Shown in pieces: positions 16,757 through 25,163 of a stretch of 64,000 nt of DNA. The notes under the pieces were generated by a model. That model was not told the origin of the DNA and did not search any database. It saw only the letters and a program-made list of their open reading frames with translations. This stretch comes from Saccharothrix sp. NRRL B-16314 (GTDB lineage Bacteria; Actinomycetota; Actinomycetes; Mycobacteriales; Pseudonocardiaceae): NCBI RefSeq assembly GCF_000716595.1, contig NZ_JNXC01000033.1:1-64000 (forward strand), read 5' to 3'. Position numbers and translations under genes: made by a program. Position 1 is the first letter of the stretch; each line of letters starts with the position of its first letter.

Positions 16757-17365
16757 GTGAGCACGCAGGCGGCCGAAGGGCTTCGTGGCCGCAAGAAGCG
16801 GCAGACCCGGACGGCTTTGGGGCACGCCGCGGTGCGGCTGGTCGCCGAGCACGGTCTCGATCACGTGACCGTCGAGGACATCAGCGCCGCAGCGGGGGTT
16901 TCGCCGCGGACGTTCTTCAACTACTTCGCCGGCAAGGAAGACGCCGTCCTCGGACCCGACCCGGAGGCCGGACCCCGCATGCGCGCACGCGTGCTCGCCG
17001 CGCCCGCGGAGCTGTCCGCCGCGGCGGCGGTGCGCGACGCTTTGTTGGCCGAGGTCGCCGCGGAACTGGCGGACGACCGCGAACTCTGGTTGCAGCGGAT
17101 GCGCGTGGTGCAGCAGCACCCCGTGCTGCTGGCGAAGGTGTTCTCCGGCGGTGAGGTGGTCGAGCGCGAGCTGGTCGCGGGGATCGCCGAACGGGTGGGG
17201 CTGCCCGCCGACGACACCTACCCGCTGCTGCTGGGCGCTGCCGCGGGCGCGGCGTTCCGGGTGGCCATCGCCCGGTGGGCGGGCACCGCCACGCCGTTGC
17301 ACGTCCTGCTCGCCGAAGCCGTCGACATGCTCGCTCACGGGCTCGCCGAACCACACCGCGACTAA
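16757..17365 (+). CDS. TetR-family regulator of the downstream MFS exporter
   Basis: A 202-residue TetR protein from GTG 16757, with no ribosome binding site, so probably leaderless; an earlier start at 16721 would begin inside the operator. The helix-turn-helix lies at residues 10-55 (RKKRQTRTALGHAAVRLVAE, VEDISAAAGVSPRTFFNYFA). The C-terminal ligand domain is not closely classified. The MFS gene follows after 12 bp, so the protein should repress its own exporter operon until a drug binds. A second TetR gene follows the exporter. Confidence 0.9.
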   Translation: MSTQAAEGLRGRKKRQTRTALGHAAVRLVAEHGLDHVTVEDISAAAGVSPRTFFNYFAGKEDAVLGPDPEAGPRMRARVLAAPAELSAAAAVRDALLAEVAAELADDRELWLQRMRVVQQHPVLLAKVFSGGEVVERELVAGIAERVGLPADDTYPLLLGAAAGAAFRVAIARWAGTATPLHVLLAEAVDMLAHGLAEPHRD

Positions 17366-17377
17366 CTGGGGGATCCG

Positions 17378-18913
17378 ATGTCCACCGAAACCGGCACGAC
17401 CTCGCGCCGGGACGTCATGCAAGCCATGTCCGGCCTGATGCTCGGCATGTTCGTGTCGATCCTGGCCTCGACCATCGTCTCGAACGCGCTCCCGCGCATC
17501 ATCGCCGACCTGCACGGCTCGCAGTCCGTCTACACCTGGGTCGTCACGACCGAGCTGCTGGCCATGACGGCGACCGTGCCGCTGTGGGGCAAGCTCGCCG
17601 ACCTCTACAGCCGCAAGCTGCTGATCCAGCTCTCGCTCGGCCTGTTCGCGGTGGGCTCGCTCATCGCCGGGTTCTCCCCGAACGTCGAGGTGCTGATCGC
17701 CAGCCGGATCGTCCAGGGCCTCGGCGCGGGCGGTATGACGGCGTTGGCGACGATCGTGATGGCGGCGATGATCCCGCCGCGCGAGATGGGTCGCTACGCG
17801 GGCATCTTCGGCGCCGTCTTCGGTGTCGGCACCGTCGCCGGGCCGCTCATCGGCGGCGTCCTCGTGGACACCTCGTGGCTGGGCTGGCGCTGGTGCTTCT
17901 TCATCGGCGTGCCGTTCACGCTCGCCTCGATCATGTTGCTCCAGCGCACGCTGAAGCTCCCGGTGGTGCGCAAGGAAGTCAAGATCGACTACCTGGGCGC
18001 GGCGCTGATCGTCGGTGGCGTGTCCACGTTGCTGGTCTGGTCGACGTTGGCCGGCCACCAGTTCGAGTGGGCCTCGGCGTGGACCGCGCTGCTGGTCGCG
18101 GTCGGCGTGGTGCTGCTGGCCCTGGCGGTCTGGGTGGAGTCGCGGGCGGCGGACCCGATCGTGCCGCTGAGCATCTTCGCCAACCGCACGGTCGCGATGA
18201 CGACGCTGGCCAGCGCCCTCGTCGGCGTCGCGATGTTCGGCGGAACGGTGTTCCTGTCCCAGTACTTCCAGATCGGCCTGGGCAAGACGCCGACCCAGGC
18301 GGGCCTGATGAGCCTGCCGCTGATCTTCGGCCTGCTGGTGTCGTCCACCGTCGCCGGGCAGCTGATCACCAAGTGGGGCAAGTGGAAGGCCTTCCTGGTC
18401 GCCGGTGGGGTGATCATGGTCGGCGGCATGCTGCTGCTGGCCACGATCGACGCGAACACGAGCGTGTTCATGGTCAGCGTGCACATGGCCGTGCTGGGCG
18501 TCGGCGTCGGTCTGCTCATGCAGAACCTGGTGCTGGCCGCGCAGAACGACGTGCCGGCCCGCGACCTCGGCGCGACCACGTCCACCCTCACGTTCTTCCG
18601 CAGCCTCGGCGGCGCGATCGGCGTGAGCGCGTTGGGCGCGGTGCTCGCCAACCGGGTGACCGGCCTGAGCGAGGAGAAGTTCGGCCCGGCGCCCGACGGC
18701 GCCGAGGCGACCGTGCCCGACCTGGCGCTGCTGCCCGAGCCGGTGCGGGTGGTCATGCGCGAGATCTACGCCACGGCCACGGCCGAGCTGTTCCTGATCG
18801 GCGCGCCGATCGCGGTGCTCGCGCTGGTCGCGGTGCTGTTCATCAAGGAGAAGCCGCTCAAGACGCTCAGCGGTGACGAGCGGTTGGCCGCCGAGATGGC
18901 GGACAACCACTGA
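17378..18913 (+). CDS. MFS multidrug exporter, 14-helix DHA2 (EmrB/QacA) type
   Basis: A 511-residue antiporter. It has MLGMFVSILASTIVSNALPR in helix 1, YTWVVTTELLAMTATVPLWG, the loop GKLADLYSRKLL, and motif C-like VAGPLIGGVLVD in helix 5. The charged C-terminal tail ends ERLAAEMADNH. It should export a hydrophobic drug with proton influx. It lies 12 bp behind its tetR and before a second tetR, a TetR-MFS-TetR unit often seen around antibiotic exporters. Confidence 0.92.
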   Translation: MSTETGTTSRRDVMQAMSGLMLGMFVSILASTIVSNALPRIIADLHGSQSVYTWVVTTELLAMTATVPLWGKLADLYSRKLLIQLSLGLFAVGSLIAGFSPNVEVLIASRIVQGLGAGGMTALATIVMAAMIPPREMGRYAGIFGAVFGVGTVAGPLIGGVLVDTSWLGWRWCFFIGVPFTLASIMLLQRTLKLPVVRKEVKIDYLGAALIVGGVSTLLVWSTLAGHQFEWASAWTALLVAVGVVLLALAVWVESRAADPIVPLSIFANRTVAMTTLASALVGVAMFGGTVFLSQYFQIGLGKTPTQAGLMSLPLIFGLLVSSTVAGQLITKWGKWKAFLVAGGVIMVGGMLLLATIDANTSVFMVSVHMAVLGVGVGLLMQNLVLAAQNDVPARDLGATTSTLTFFRSLGGAIGVSALGAVLANRVTGLSEEKFGPAPDGAEATVPDLALLPEPVRVVMREIYATATAELFLIGAPIAVLALVAVLFIKEKPLKTLSGDERLAAEMADNH

Positions 18914-18921
18914 AGACACGG

Positions 18922-18962
18922 GTGTCGCGCCTGTCCGGGTAATCACCGGACAGGTGCGACAC
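18922..18962. promoter_or_regulatory. 41-bp hairpin: MFS terminator and/or operator of the second TetR gene
   Basis: GTGTCGC-G-CCTGTCCGG (18922-18938) pairs with CCGGACAGG-T-GCGACAC (18946-18962) around a 7-base loop; only one position is unpaired. It begins 9 bp after the MFS stop and ends 8 bp before GTG 18971, so it must overlap the promoter of the leaderless second tetR. It can be both a terminator and an operator. Confidence 0.75.
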
Positions 18963-18970
18963 TTCCGCGC

Positions 18971-19564
18971 GTGTCAGGACTGCGTGAACGCAAGAAGCTG
19001 GCCACTCGCACGGCGCTGGCCGATGCCGCACTGCGACTGTGCGTCGAGCACGGCCTCGACGGGGTGACAGTCGAACAGGTGGCGAACGAGGCCGGCGTCT
19101 CCCTCCGCACGTTCTTCAACTACTTCTCCTCCAAAGAGGAAGCCGTCGTCGCCGGTGACGTCGCCACCGCCGCCGCGTTCGTCCAGGCCTTCGCCGGTCG
19201 CCCCGCGGGTGAACCGGTGTTGCGTGCGCTGCACGCCGCCCTGATCGACGTCGTGCCCGAGCGGATCGACCCCGAACGGGTGGCGCAGCTGCGCGTCCTG
19301 CGCCGGACGCCCGCCTTGCTGCCGCACCAGGTCGCGGCCTTCACCGTGCAGGAACGGGAGCTGGCCGCCGTCGTGGCCGCACGGGTCGGCGTCGACCCGG
19401 CCGCCGACCTCTACCCGATGATGTTCGCCGCCGCCGTGATGGCGACGCTGCGGGTCGTCGTCGGCTGGTGGCTGGACGCCGCCGAGCGGCCCCAGCTGTC
19501 CGACCTGATCGGTGTGATGATCGACCGGCTGGACGCGGGTTTCGCTGATCGCTTTCCGCATTAA
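18971..19564 (+). CDS. TetR-family regulator (second)
   Basis: A 197-residue TetR protein with helix-turn-helix at residues 5-50 (ERKKLATRTALADAALRLCV, VEQVANEAGVSLRTFFNYFS). It is clearly a paralogue of the first TetR: both share RTFFNYF and a similar C-terminal layout (VRVVQQHP/LRVLRRTP, YPMMFAAAV/YPLLLGAA). The start GTG 18971 has no RBS. A 41-bp palindrome lies directly upstream. It may tune the same exporter or sense a different ligand. Confidence 0.88.
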   Translation: MSGLRERKKLATRTALADAALRLCVEHGLDGVTVEQVANEAGVSLRTFFNYFSSKEEAVVAGDVATAAAFVQAFAGRPAGEPVLRALHAALIDVVPERIDPERVAQLRVLRRTPALLPHQVAAFTVQERELAAVVAARVGVDPAADLYPMMFAAAVMATLRVVVGWWLDAAERPQLSDLIGVMIDRLDAGFADRFPH

Positions 19565-19730
19565 TGCGAAGTGGTGACACCTTCGGGGGCGTTTTCCGCG
19601 CTCTCCGAATTTGTGCGGGTCGACCGCTGTTCCCCTGTGCCATCATCGCGGCGAAACGCGTGGATTCCAGGTCGAGCTGAGCGGTTCGCGAAGTGGTGGT
19701 GAGCGGCGTTCGGTCCGCGCTGTCGTCGGG
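19565..19730. other. Gap between tetR and the 19.7-kb membrane gene: no feature seen
   Basis: These 166 bp hold GAAGTGGTGACACC near the start and a related GCGAAGTGGTGGTGAGCG at the end. No gene, strong hairpin or clear promoter was recognised. Confidence 0.5.
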
Positions 19731-20261
19731 TCACAGCCCGTGTCGGCGGACCATCGGCGCGATCTGCTCGGCGTGCACCCGCCACACCGGCCGTCGGGCG
19801 GTGAGGATGGTGGTGAAGATCAGCGCGCTGCCCAGGACCGAGGCCAGCACGACCATCGCCACGTCCTCGCTGTCCCCGCCGAGCGCCGCACCGCCGAACG
19901 CGACGATCACGCCGGCCGCACACAGCGCCGCCGTGCGCACCGGGTCGTACCAGCGGAAAGTCTGCCCGTGCCGGACCTGCTCGATCAGCGCCCGCGCACG
20001 CCGGGCCAGGTCCGCGTCGGCGGGTTCCACTTCGGACAGTCGCCCGGCGACCCTCGCGCACTCGGCGAACTGGGCCGGGCCGGCGATCTCCAGGTCACCG
20101 TCGCGCGTCACCGAGCGGCAGGTGTCCGCGACCGCGAGGAGGCTCGCCGCCAGCCGGTCGGCGGCCTCCCGGGACGGTTCCGCCGTCCACTGCCGCTCGG
20201 CCTCGGCCACCTCGGCCCAGCGCTCGGCGACGGCATCGGCGATGCCGATTCGATTCTCCAC
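19731..20261 (-). CDS. Membrane protein of unknown function
   Basis: A 176-residue protein, not recognised. The N-terminal 115 residues look helical and charged (AVAERWAEVAEAERQWTAEP, ADLARRARALIEQVRHG). Two membrane helices follow (VRTAALCAAGVIVAFGGAAL and VAMVVLASVLGSALIFTTIL). GTG 20261 follows GGAGG by 5 nt. It is divergent from the 20298 gene with only 36 bp between starts, so the two are probably controlled together. Confidence 0.72.
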   Translation of the reverse strand: MENRIGIADAVAERWAEVAEAERQWTAEPSREAADRLAASLLAVADTCRSVTRDGDLEIAGPAQFAECARVAGRLSEVEPADADLARRARALIEQVRHGQTFRWYDPVRTAALCAAGVIVAFGGAALGGDSEDVAMVVLASVLGSALIFTTILTARRPVWRVHAEQIAPMVRRHGL

Positions 20262-20297
20262 GTCGACCTCCGATTCTCGGTTCGGGAGAAGGTTTCC

Positions 20298-21050
20298 ATG
20301 AACGATCCGCTCGGCGCGAACATAGCCGAGAAAGGCTCGGCAGAGCAGCGCCCCGGCGAACAGGATCCCGAACGGGCGCGGCGGCCGACGGTGCCGGGTT
20401 CCCTCGGGTTCGCCGCGGCGGTGGCGCTGCCGTGCCTGGTGGTGAGCCTGGGCCTCGGCCTCGGGACGATCTACGTCCCCCCGCTGTTCGAGCCCGATCC
20501 GACTCCGTACGCCTCAGCCGGCACGACGACGTCGGAGTCGTGGCCCACCACCACGCGTCCCACCTCCACGCGGTACACGACGACGACCGGCACCAGACCC
20601 AGTGGCACACCGGCCGGGTACTACAGGTACACCGGGCCGGAAGGCCTCGTCACCGTGCTGCCGAACTCGTTCGCCGTCTCGTCGAGCGGCAACCCGGGCA
20701 GCGTCGTGGCGAAGAACCAGCTGGACGCCGACGTCGAGGTGCGGTTCGGCGGTGCCGCGCCGGAGCCGTACGGCCTCCTGGAGACGATCACGCTGGCCGC
20801 CGACGACACCGCGTCCCGCCGGTCCGGCTACCGGACCGTGACGCTGGAGGAGACCACGCACGACGGTCGCGACGCCGTCGACTGGGAATTCCAGTACCGG
20901 ACGTCCGGCGGTGAGGCCCGCCAGTCCCGCTCGCGCCACTGGCGGGTGAAGGGCATCGAGTACGTCCTGGTCGCCGAAGCCCCGCAGAGCCGGTGGGCCG
21001 AGGCCGCGCGGTTGCTCGACACCATGATCGACCACAGCGACACCCCCTGA
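20298..21050 (+). CDS. Membrane-anchored extracytoplasmic sensor-like protein
   Basis: A 250-residue protein: a charged cytoplasmic tail of about 35 residues, one membrane helix (SLGFAAAVALPCLVVSLGLG), a Ser/Thr/Pro-rich linker (about 70-115), and an extracellular alpha/beta domain from GYYRYTGPEGLVTVLPNSFA to the end. That domain resembles the C-terminal sensor parts of some actinobacterial Ser/Thr kinases, but no kinase domain is present. ATG 20298 follows GGAGAAGG. The next gene starts 14 bp downstream, so they form an operon. Confidence 0.72.
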   Translation: MNDPLGANIAEKGSAEQRPGEQDPERARRPTVPGSLGFAAAVALPCLVVSLGLGLGTIYVPPLFEPDPTPYASAGTTTSESWPTTTRPTSTRYTTTTGTRPSGTPAGYYRYTGPEGLVTVLPNSFAVSSSGNPGSVVAKNQLDADVEVRFGGAAPEPYGLLETITLAADDTASRRSGYRTVTLEETTHDGRDAVDWEFQYRTSGGEARQSRSRHWRVKGIEYVLVAEAPQSRWAEAARLLDTMIDHSDTP

Positions 21051-21064
21051 GGAGCGACAGCGAC

Positions 21065-22789
21065 ATGGTCCTGGCCGACACGAGGTGGGCGCGGCAACCC
21101 GAGCCCCACGAGCACACCGAGCCCCACGAGCACACCGGGCCCGATGTGGGCGCCGAGCGCGACGAGGGGACGCGCCACCTGAGCGCCGCGGCCCACCTCA
21201 GCCGCGACTTCGCCGACGCGGCCCTGCGCGAACTGCTGGTCGAGCCGACCCGCCCGGCCGCACCCGCTCCCGGCGTGGACACCGCGGCCGTGCTCACCGA
21301 GGCGCTCGCCGCCAGGCTGCGCACGGACGTGGTCGACGTGCTCGTGCTGGTGCTGCTGGGCTTGACGTTCGTCTTCGCCCTCCCGCTGTCCGTGTTGTGG
21401 ATCACCGCCGCCCTGGTGCTGAGCCTGCCGAAGCTCGTCCGCCTCTGGCGCGCGACGCGGGAGCGGAACGGCACCGCACGCCGCGTCCGTCCCGTCCGCA
21501 CCGCGGTCGCCTTCCTCACCGTCCTCTTCTCGCTCGGCCCGGTGATCAGCACGATCGGCACCACGGGCGGCGCCGAAAGCCTCGCGGAGGACGCGTTCGA
21601 GGACGTGACGGGCCTGGTGCTGCTCGCGTTGGCGTTCATGGTGCTGCTGGCCAACCGCCTGGCCATCGCCCAGCACGTGACCGAACGCTTCGGGCCGCTG
21701 CGCCGCGGCGCCGGACGCCCGTTCGACCGTGCTCTGCTGCGCCTGGCACCGGGGTTGGCCGCACGCATCGACCAGCGCCACGGCACCGTGCTGCGCCTCG
21801 CTCCCGGGGTGTCCGAAGAGGACGACCTGGTCCCGCTCCTGGTGCACCGCGGCTACAACCCGTTCGTCGGCGCCGGTGACATCCATGAACCGTGGACCGT
21901 CGCCGTGCCCCTCGAACGCCGCTCCGAGGACCGGCCGGCCGGCGGGTCGCTCGACACCGCGACGCTCCTGGACGGCATCACGAGCAAGGTGACCGACCTG
22001 CGTGCCGCGTCCCTGCTCTCACCCAGCGGTCGACTGGGAGCGCTCGGCGTGGACGACTACGTGGTCGTCTCCGCGGAGGGCCTGGTCGACCACCTGCGCT
22101 ACCCGGCCTCGGCGCCCTACCTCCAGCGCCCGGGTGTGCCGCCGTACACGCACGTGCCCCGTTCGCACGCGCACGAACTCCGCGACAGCCCGCTCGAGTG
22201 GTCCCGGTTCTACCGCCGGTTCTCCGTCGAGACGTGGGACCGCGACCTGGTGCTGTCCGTCTTCGTGCACGTGGCGATGGACGACTCCACGCTCTACCTG
22301 GAGTGGACGCCGTGCGTGCTGCGGCCCGTCAGCGCCGAGTTGAAGTCCGTCGACTCGGAGCCCGCTTCGGCGTGGGTGCCGGTGGGCCGTGCGCTCATGG
22401 ACCTGGTCCTGCTGCCCGCGAGCACGCTCTCCCGGGTGGTGCGGCTGGCGACCCGCCCGCGTCCCCTCCCGCCGGACCGGGGTCGGGTGGACGCGGACAA
22501 GTACGGGTCGCTGCTGACGCTGCGGGAGATGGCGGCCGACACCGAGGTGCACAGCTACTTCCAGCAGGCCGACATCGAGCGCTACACGCACCTCCTGCGC
22601 ACCAGGGTGACGCTCGCCGTGTCGGAGATCCTCCGGACGGCCGGCTACCACACGGCGTCCTTCGACCAGCAGGTCCAGTCGGTCGTCAACAACACCGTCA
22701 ACACGGTCACCGTCGCCGAGGGCGGCACGCTGAGCGGGCCCGTGCTCCAGTCCGGATCGCTGACGGGAGACGTGGACATCACCGGCTGA
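21065..22789 (+). CDS. Large membrane protein of unknown function
   Basis: A 574-residue protein, not recognised. After the tandem EPHEHT repeat and a 70-residue soluble stretch come helices near residues 95-130 (VVDVLVLVLLGLTFVFALPL), 145-165 and 180-205. The C-terminal 360 residues are soluble, with PWTVAVPLERR and RDLVLSVFVHVAMDDSTLYL. The end, NNTVNTVTVAEGGTLSGPVL followed by QSGSLTGDVDITG, is a Gly-rich beta-type tail like short tags in some actinobacterial conflict-system proteins. ATG 21065 follows GAGGAGCG. It probably acts with the two preceding genes. Confidence 0.72.
   Translation: MVLADTRWARQPEPHEHTEPHEHTGPDVGAERDEGTRHLSAAAHLSRDFADAALRELLVEPTRPAAPAPGVDTAAVLTEALAARLRTDVVDVLVLVLLGLTFVFALPLSVLWITAALVLSLPKLVRLWRATRERNGTARRVRPVRTAVAFLTVLFSLGPVISTIGTTGGAESLAEDAFEDVTGLVLLALAFMVLLANRLAIAQHVTERFGPLRRGAGRPFDRALLRLAPGLAARIDQRHGTVLRLAPGVSEEDDLVPLLVHRGYNPFVGAGDIHEPWTVAVPLERRSEDRPAGGSLDTATLLDGITSKVTDLRAASLLSPSGRLGALGVDDYVVVSAEGLVDHLRYPASAPYLQRPGVPPYTHVPRSHAHELRDSPLEWSRFYRRFSVETWDRDLVLSVFVHVAMDDSTLYLEWTPCVLRPVSAELKSVDSEPASAWVPVGRALMDLVLLPASTLSRVVRLATRPRPLPPDRGRVDADKYGSLLTLREMAADTEVHSYFQQADIERYTHLLRTRVTLAVSEILRTAGYHTASFDQQVQSVVNNTVNTVTVAEGGTLSGPVLQSGSLTGDVDITG
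21101..21136. repeat. Two tandem 18-bp units inside the 21.1-kb gene
   Basis: GAGCCCCACGAGCACACC occurs twice in direct succession (21101-21118, 21119-21136), coding for EPHEHT twice. Exact duplication at DNA level suggests recent slippage and possible length variation. Confidence 0.85.
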
Positions 22790-22797
22790 CGACGCCG

Positions 22798-23337
22798 TCA
22801 GTGACCGCCGCCGCAACACTCGTGGGGGCTTTCCGCCTCAACCGGGCGCAGAACGCCGCCGACGGCGGGCTCCACGAGTAGCACCAGCTCCCCGTCTTGG
22901 CAGACCGGGCGCAGGAAGCCCAGGGTTTCCACCAGGTCGGTCGGCGCGACCGGGACACCGATGCCGACCACCCGGTCGATCGCCGAACCGGCGACGACCT
23001 CCGCCGCCGGGTGCGTGCCGGTGAGCGCCGATTGGCCGGGGAACCGGATGCACCGGCCGTCGGTCCGTTCCCGGCCCGCCCGCGCGGCACGTGAAGCAGG
23101 CGAATCAGGGTCGACGTCGACGGCGACCGGGCCGCCCAGGGCCGCCGACAAGCGGTCGACGTCGACCTCACCCGTCACGTGGGCGGACAGCGTGGTGACG
23201 GCGACCGGCCCGAGCCGGTCGGTGTGCGTGCACACGAAGCCCGCCGGCACGTCGTCGAGCGCGGCCAGCAGCAGTGCGTCCACGTGCGCCGCGCCGTGCC
23301 CGCCGGGCAGGGTGGGCACGGCGCCGAGCCAGCTCAT
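22798..23337 (-). CDS. Unknown protein with CCGGGH C-terminus, coupled to the PHP protein
   Basis: A 179-residue protein, not recognised. The likely ATG 23337 overlaps the TGA of the PHP gene (TGATG), so translation is coupled. It has alpha/beta character (VDALLLAALDDVPAGFVCTH, VPVAPTDLVETLGFLRPVCQ) and ends in HECCGGGH, a good metal-binding tail. The partner PHP enzyme has a His-rich N-terminus. A metal-delivery or metal-sensing role is inference only. Confidence 0.65.
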   Translation of the reverse strand: MSWLGAVPTLPGGHGAAHVDALLLAALDDVPAGFVCTHTDRLGPVAVTTLSAHVTGEVDVDRLSAALGGPVAVDVDPDSPASRAARAGRERTDGRCIRFPGQSALTGTHPAAEVVAGSAIDRVVGIGVPVAPTDLVETLGFLRPVCQDGELVLLVEPAVGGVLRPVEAESPHECCGGGH

Positions 23338-25031
23338 CAGACGACGTCGACGAACACCGGGTTCGCGTAGAACCACAGGTCCGCCCACGGGTCGGCGTCA
23401 CCGATCACGTCCATCACCGGGTTGCCGTCCGACGTCGACCGGTTGCCGTCCGAACCGCGCAGCCGCAGGTAGAACGCGCCTTCGACACCGCGGAACGTGT
23501 GCGTGAACTTCACCGTGCCGCGCGCGGTGCGGTTGACCTCGAACGACTTGACCACCTTCGTCGCCGGCGCGGAGAACGCGTCGCGGTCGACCGCCGGACC
23601 GGTGACGGGGCCCGCGATCAGGTCCACCTTCGCCAGTCGGGGCACCACACCGGCGAAGTTCGCGGCACGGGCCAGGTCGACCTCGATCACCACCTCGACG
23701 TCGTCACCGCGCCGGACGAACGTGCGTCCGCCGATGGTGACGCCGCGGTTGTCGCCCTCGCCGAGCGACCGCACCCGCAGGTCCAGCCCATCGACGAGCC
23801 GCCCGTGCACCGCGACGACCTTGCCGCCCTGCATGCCGCGCATCAAGTCCACATAGGACTTCGAGTTCGCGCCGACGAGCGTCGAGCTGTAGTAGCCCGG
23901 CCAGTAGTCGCCGTAGACCTGCGGCGCGCCGGTGTCGACGGGAGCGCCGCGGGTACCGGTCTCGTTGTGGTTGCCGACGCCCGGCTTGTGGGTGTCCTGG
24001 TGCACCTGGTGGGCGTCCGAGGTCGCGGTGACCCACCACGGCCTGCCCTCGGCGAGCAGCGAGTCCCACAGGCCGCCGACCTTCGCGGTCATCCAGTCGA
24101 ACCCGCCGTAGGTGCGGTACGGGTTCTCGGTCGCGGTCGGCGCGAAGCCCGGGAAGCTGTCCTGGTTGGGCGAGCCGTCGTAGTACCCGCGCGCGCCGCC
24201 GCGACCACCGTCGGCGGTCTTGATGCCCGCTGCCTGGTGGCCGGGCGCGCCCTCCATGCCCACCGCCACACCGGGCGCGGCGTCACGCCAGCCGCGGAAC
24301 TCGTGCGGGCTGTCCACGCCGCGCCGGGCCGGGTGGTTGGCGAACATCAGCGCGATCTCGGTGCGGCCGGACAGCACCTGCGACTCCAGGTAGCGCAGGG
24401 CCGCCAACGCGTACGGCTCGCCGTCTGCCGACGTGGAGCGGGTGAGCACGCCCTTGCCGCCGCGGTCGACGGGGGTGGACAGGACGCCGCCGTCGTAGGC
24501 GGCCTCGAAGGCGCGCAGGATGTCCACCGTGGACCGGCCGGGCGGCAGGAACACGGTGGCGTGCTCGGCGCCCGGGATGTTCCACTCCAGTCCCTGGTAG
24601 ACCAGCACGTCCCGGTGCGACTTGCGGGCCTGCTCGATGTCCGGCGCGACCAGGTCGACGGAGAACTTCTCGTGCGCCACACCGCCGTGGTCGGTGATGA
24701 CGACCCAGTCCAGCCCGTGCTCGCGGGCCTTGGCGACCTGCTGGGCGACCTCGTACTGGCCGTCGGAGGAGTACTTGGTGTGGATGTGGTGGTCGCCCGC
24801 GTACCAGCGCCCGCGTCCGCGCCACGGGTTCACCGGCGTGGCCGGGCGGTCGTCGTGCGCGTGGGCCGCGGTCGCGCCGAGCGTCGTGGCCACGCCCGCC
24901 GCGCCCAGTCCGGCGAGGAAACGGCGTCGTGCCACCGAGAGCGGCCGGTCGTCACCGCTGTCGCGCCAGCTCCCCTCGACCTCTTCGTGGTGGTGCTCGT
25001 GGGAGTGGTCGTGGGGGTGGTGGTGCGACAT
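23337..25031 (-). CDS. Tat-exported PHP-domain phosphoesterase (CehA/McbA-like) with His-rich N-terminus
   Basis: A 564-residue protein. Before the Tat signal (VARRRFLAGLGAAGVATTLG) lies an unusual His-rich leader, SHHHPHDHSHEHHHEE, in the part expected to stay inside or be cut off. The PHP motifs are GDHHIHTKYSSDGQ, VVITDHGG, FANHPARRG and TSDAHQVH, giving the trinuclear metal site of the family. A C-terminal beta domain follows (from about residue 400). The substrate is unknown; relatives hydrolyse phosphoesters or carbamates. It is divergent from kdpD. Confidence 0.82.
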   Translation of the reverse strand: MSHHHPHDHSHEHHHEEVEGSWRDSGDDRPLSVARRRFLAGLGAAGVATTLGATAAHAHDDRPATPVNPWRGRGRWYAGDHHIHTKYSSDGQYEVAQQVAKAREHGLDWVVITDHGGVAHEKFSVDLVAPDIEQARKSHRDVLVYQGLEWNIPGAEHATVFLPPGRSTVDILRAFEAAYDGGVLSTPVDRGGKGVLTRSTSADGEPYALAALRYLESQVLSGRTEIALMFANHPARRGVDSPHEFRGWRDAAPGVAVGMEGAPGHQAAGIKTADGGRGGARGYYDGSPNQDSFPGFAPTATENPYRTYGGFDWMTAKVGGLWDSLLAEGRPWWVTATSDAHQVHQDTHKPGVGNHNETGTRGAPVDTGAPQVYGDYWPGYYSSTLVGANSKSYVDLMRGMQGGKVVAVHGRLVDGLDLRVRSLGEGDNRGVTIGGRTFVRRGDDVEVVIEVDLARAANFAGVVPRLAKVDLIAGPVTGPAVDRDAFSAPATKVVKSFEVNRTARGTVKFTHTFRGVEGAFYLRLRGSDGNRSTSDGNPVMDVIGDADPWADLWFYANPVFVDVV

Positions 25032-25163
25032 GCGTTCCAGCTCCGATCTGACCCGGACGGCGGTGGTCGGAGCGAAGTATCGTCATTCGGCCATGAGTGG
25101 CGGCGGTGGTCGCGTGCGAACACCCGGTGAACATCCCTCTCCCCGCGCGAGCACACTGGCGCT

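Noticed and set aside
16646..18946. 766-codon minus-strand open frame opposite tetR and the MFS gene
   Set aside because: Composition is His/Arg/Asp/Gln-rich low complexity; both plus-strand genes beneath it have clear families, so it is a shadow.
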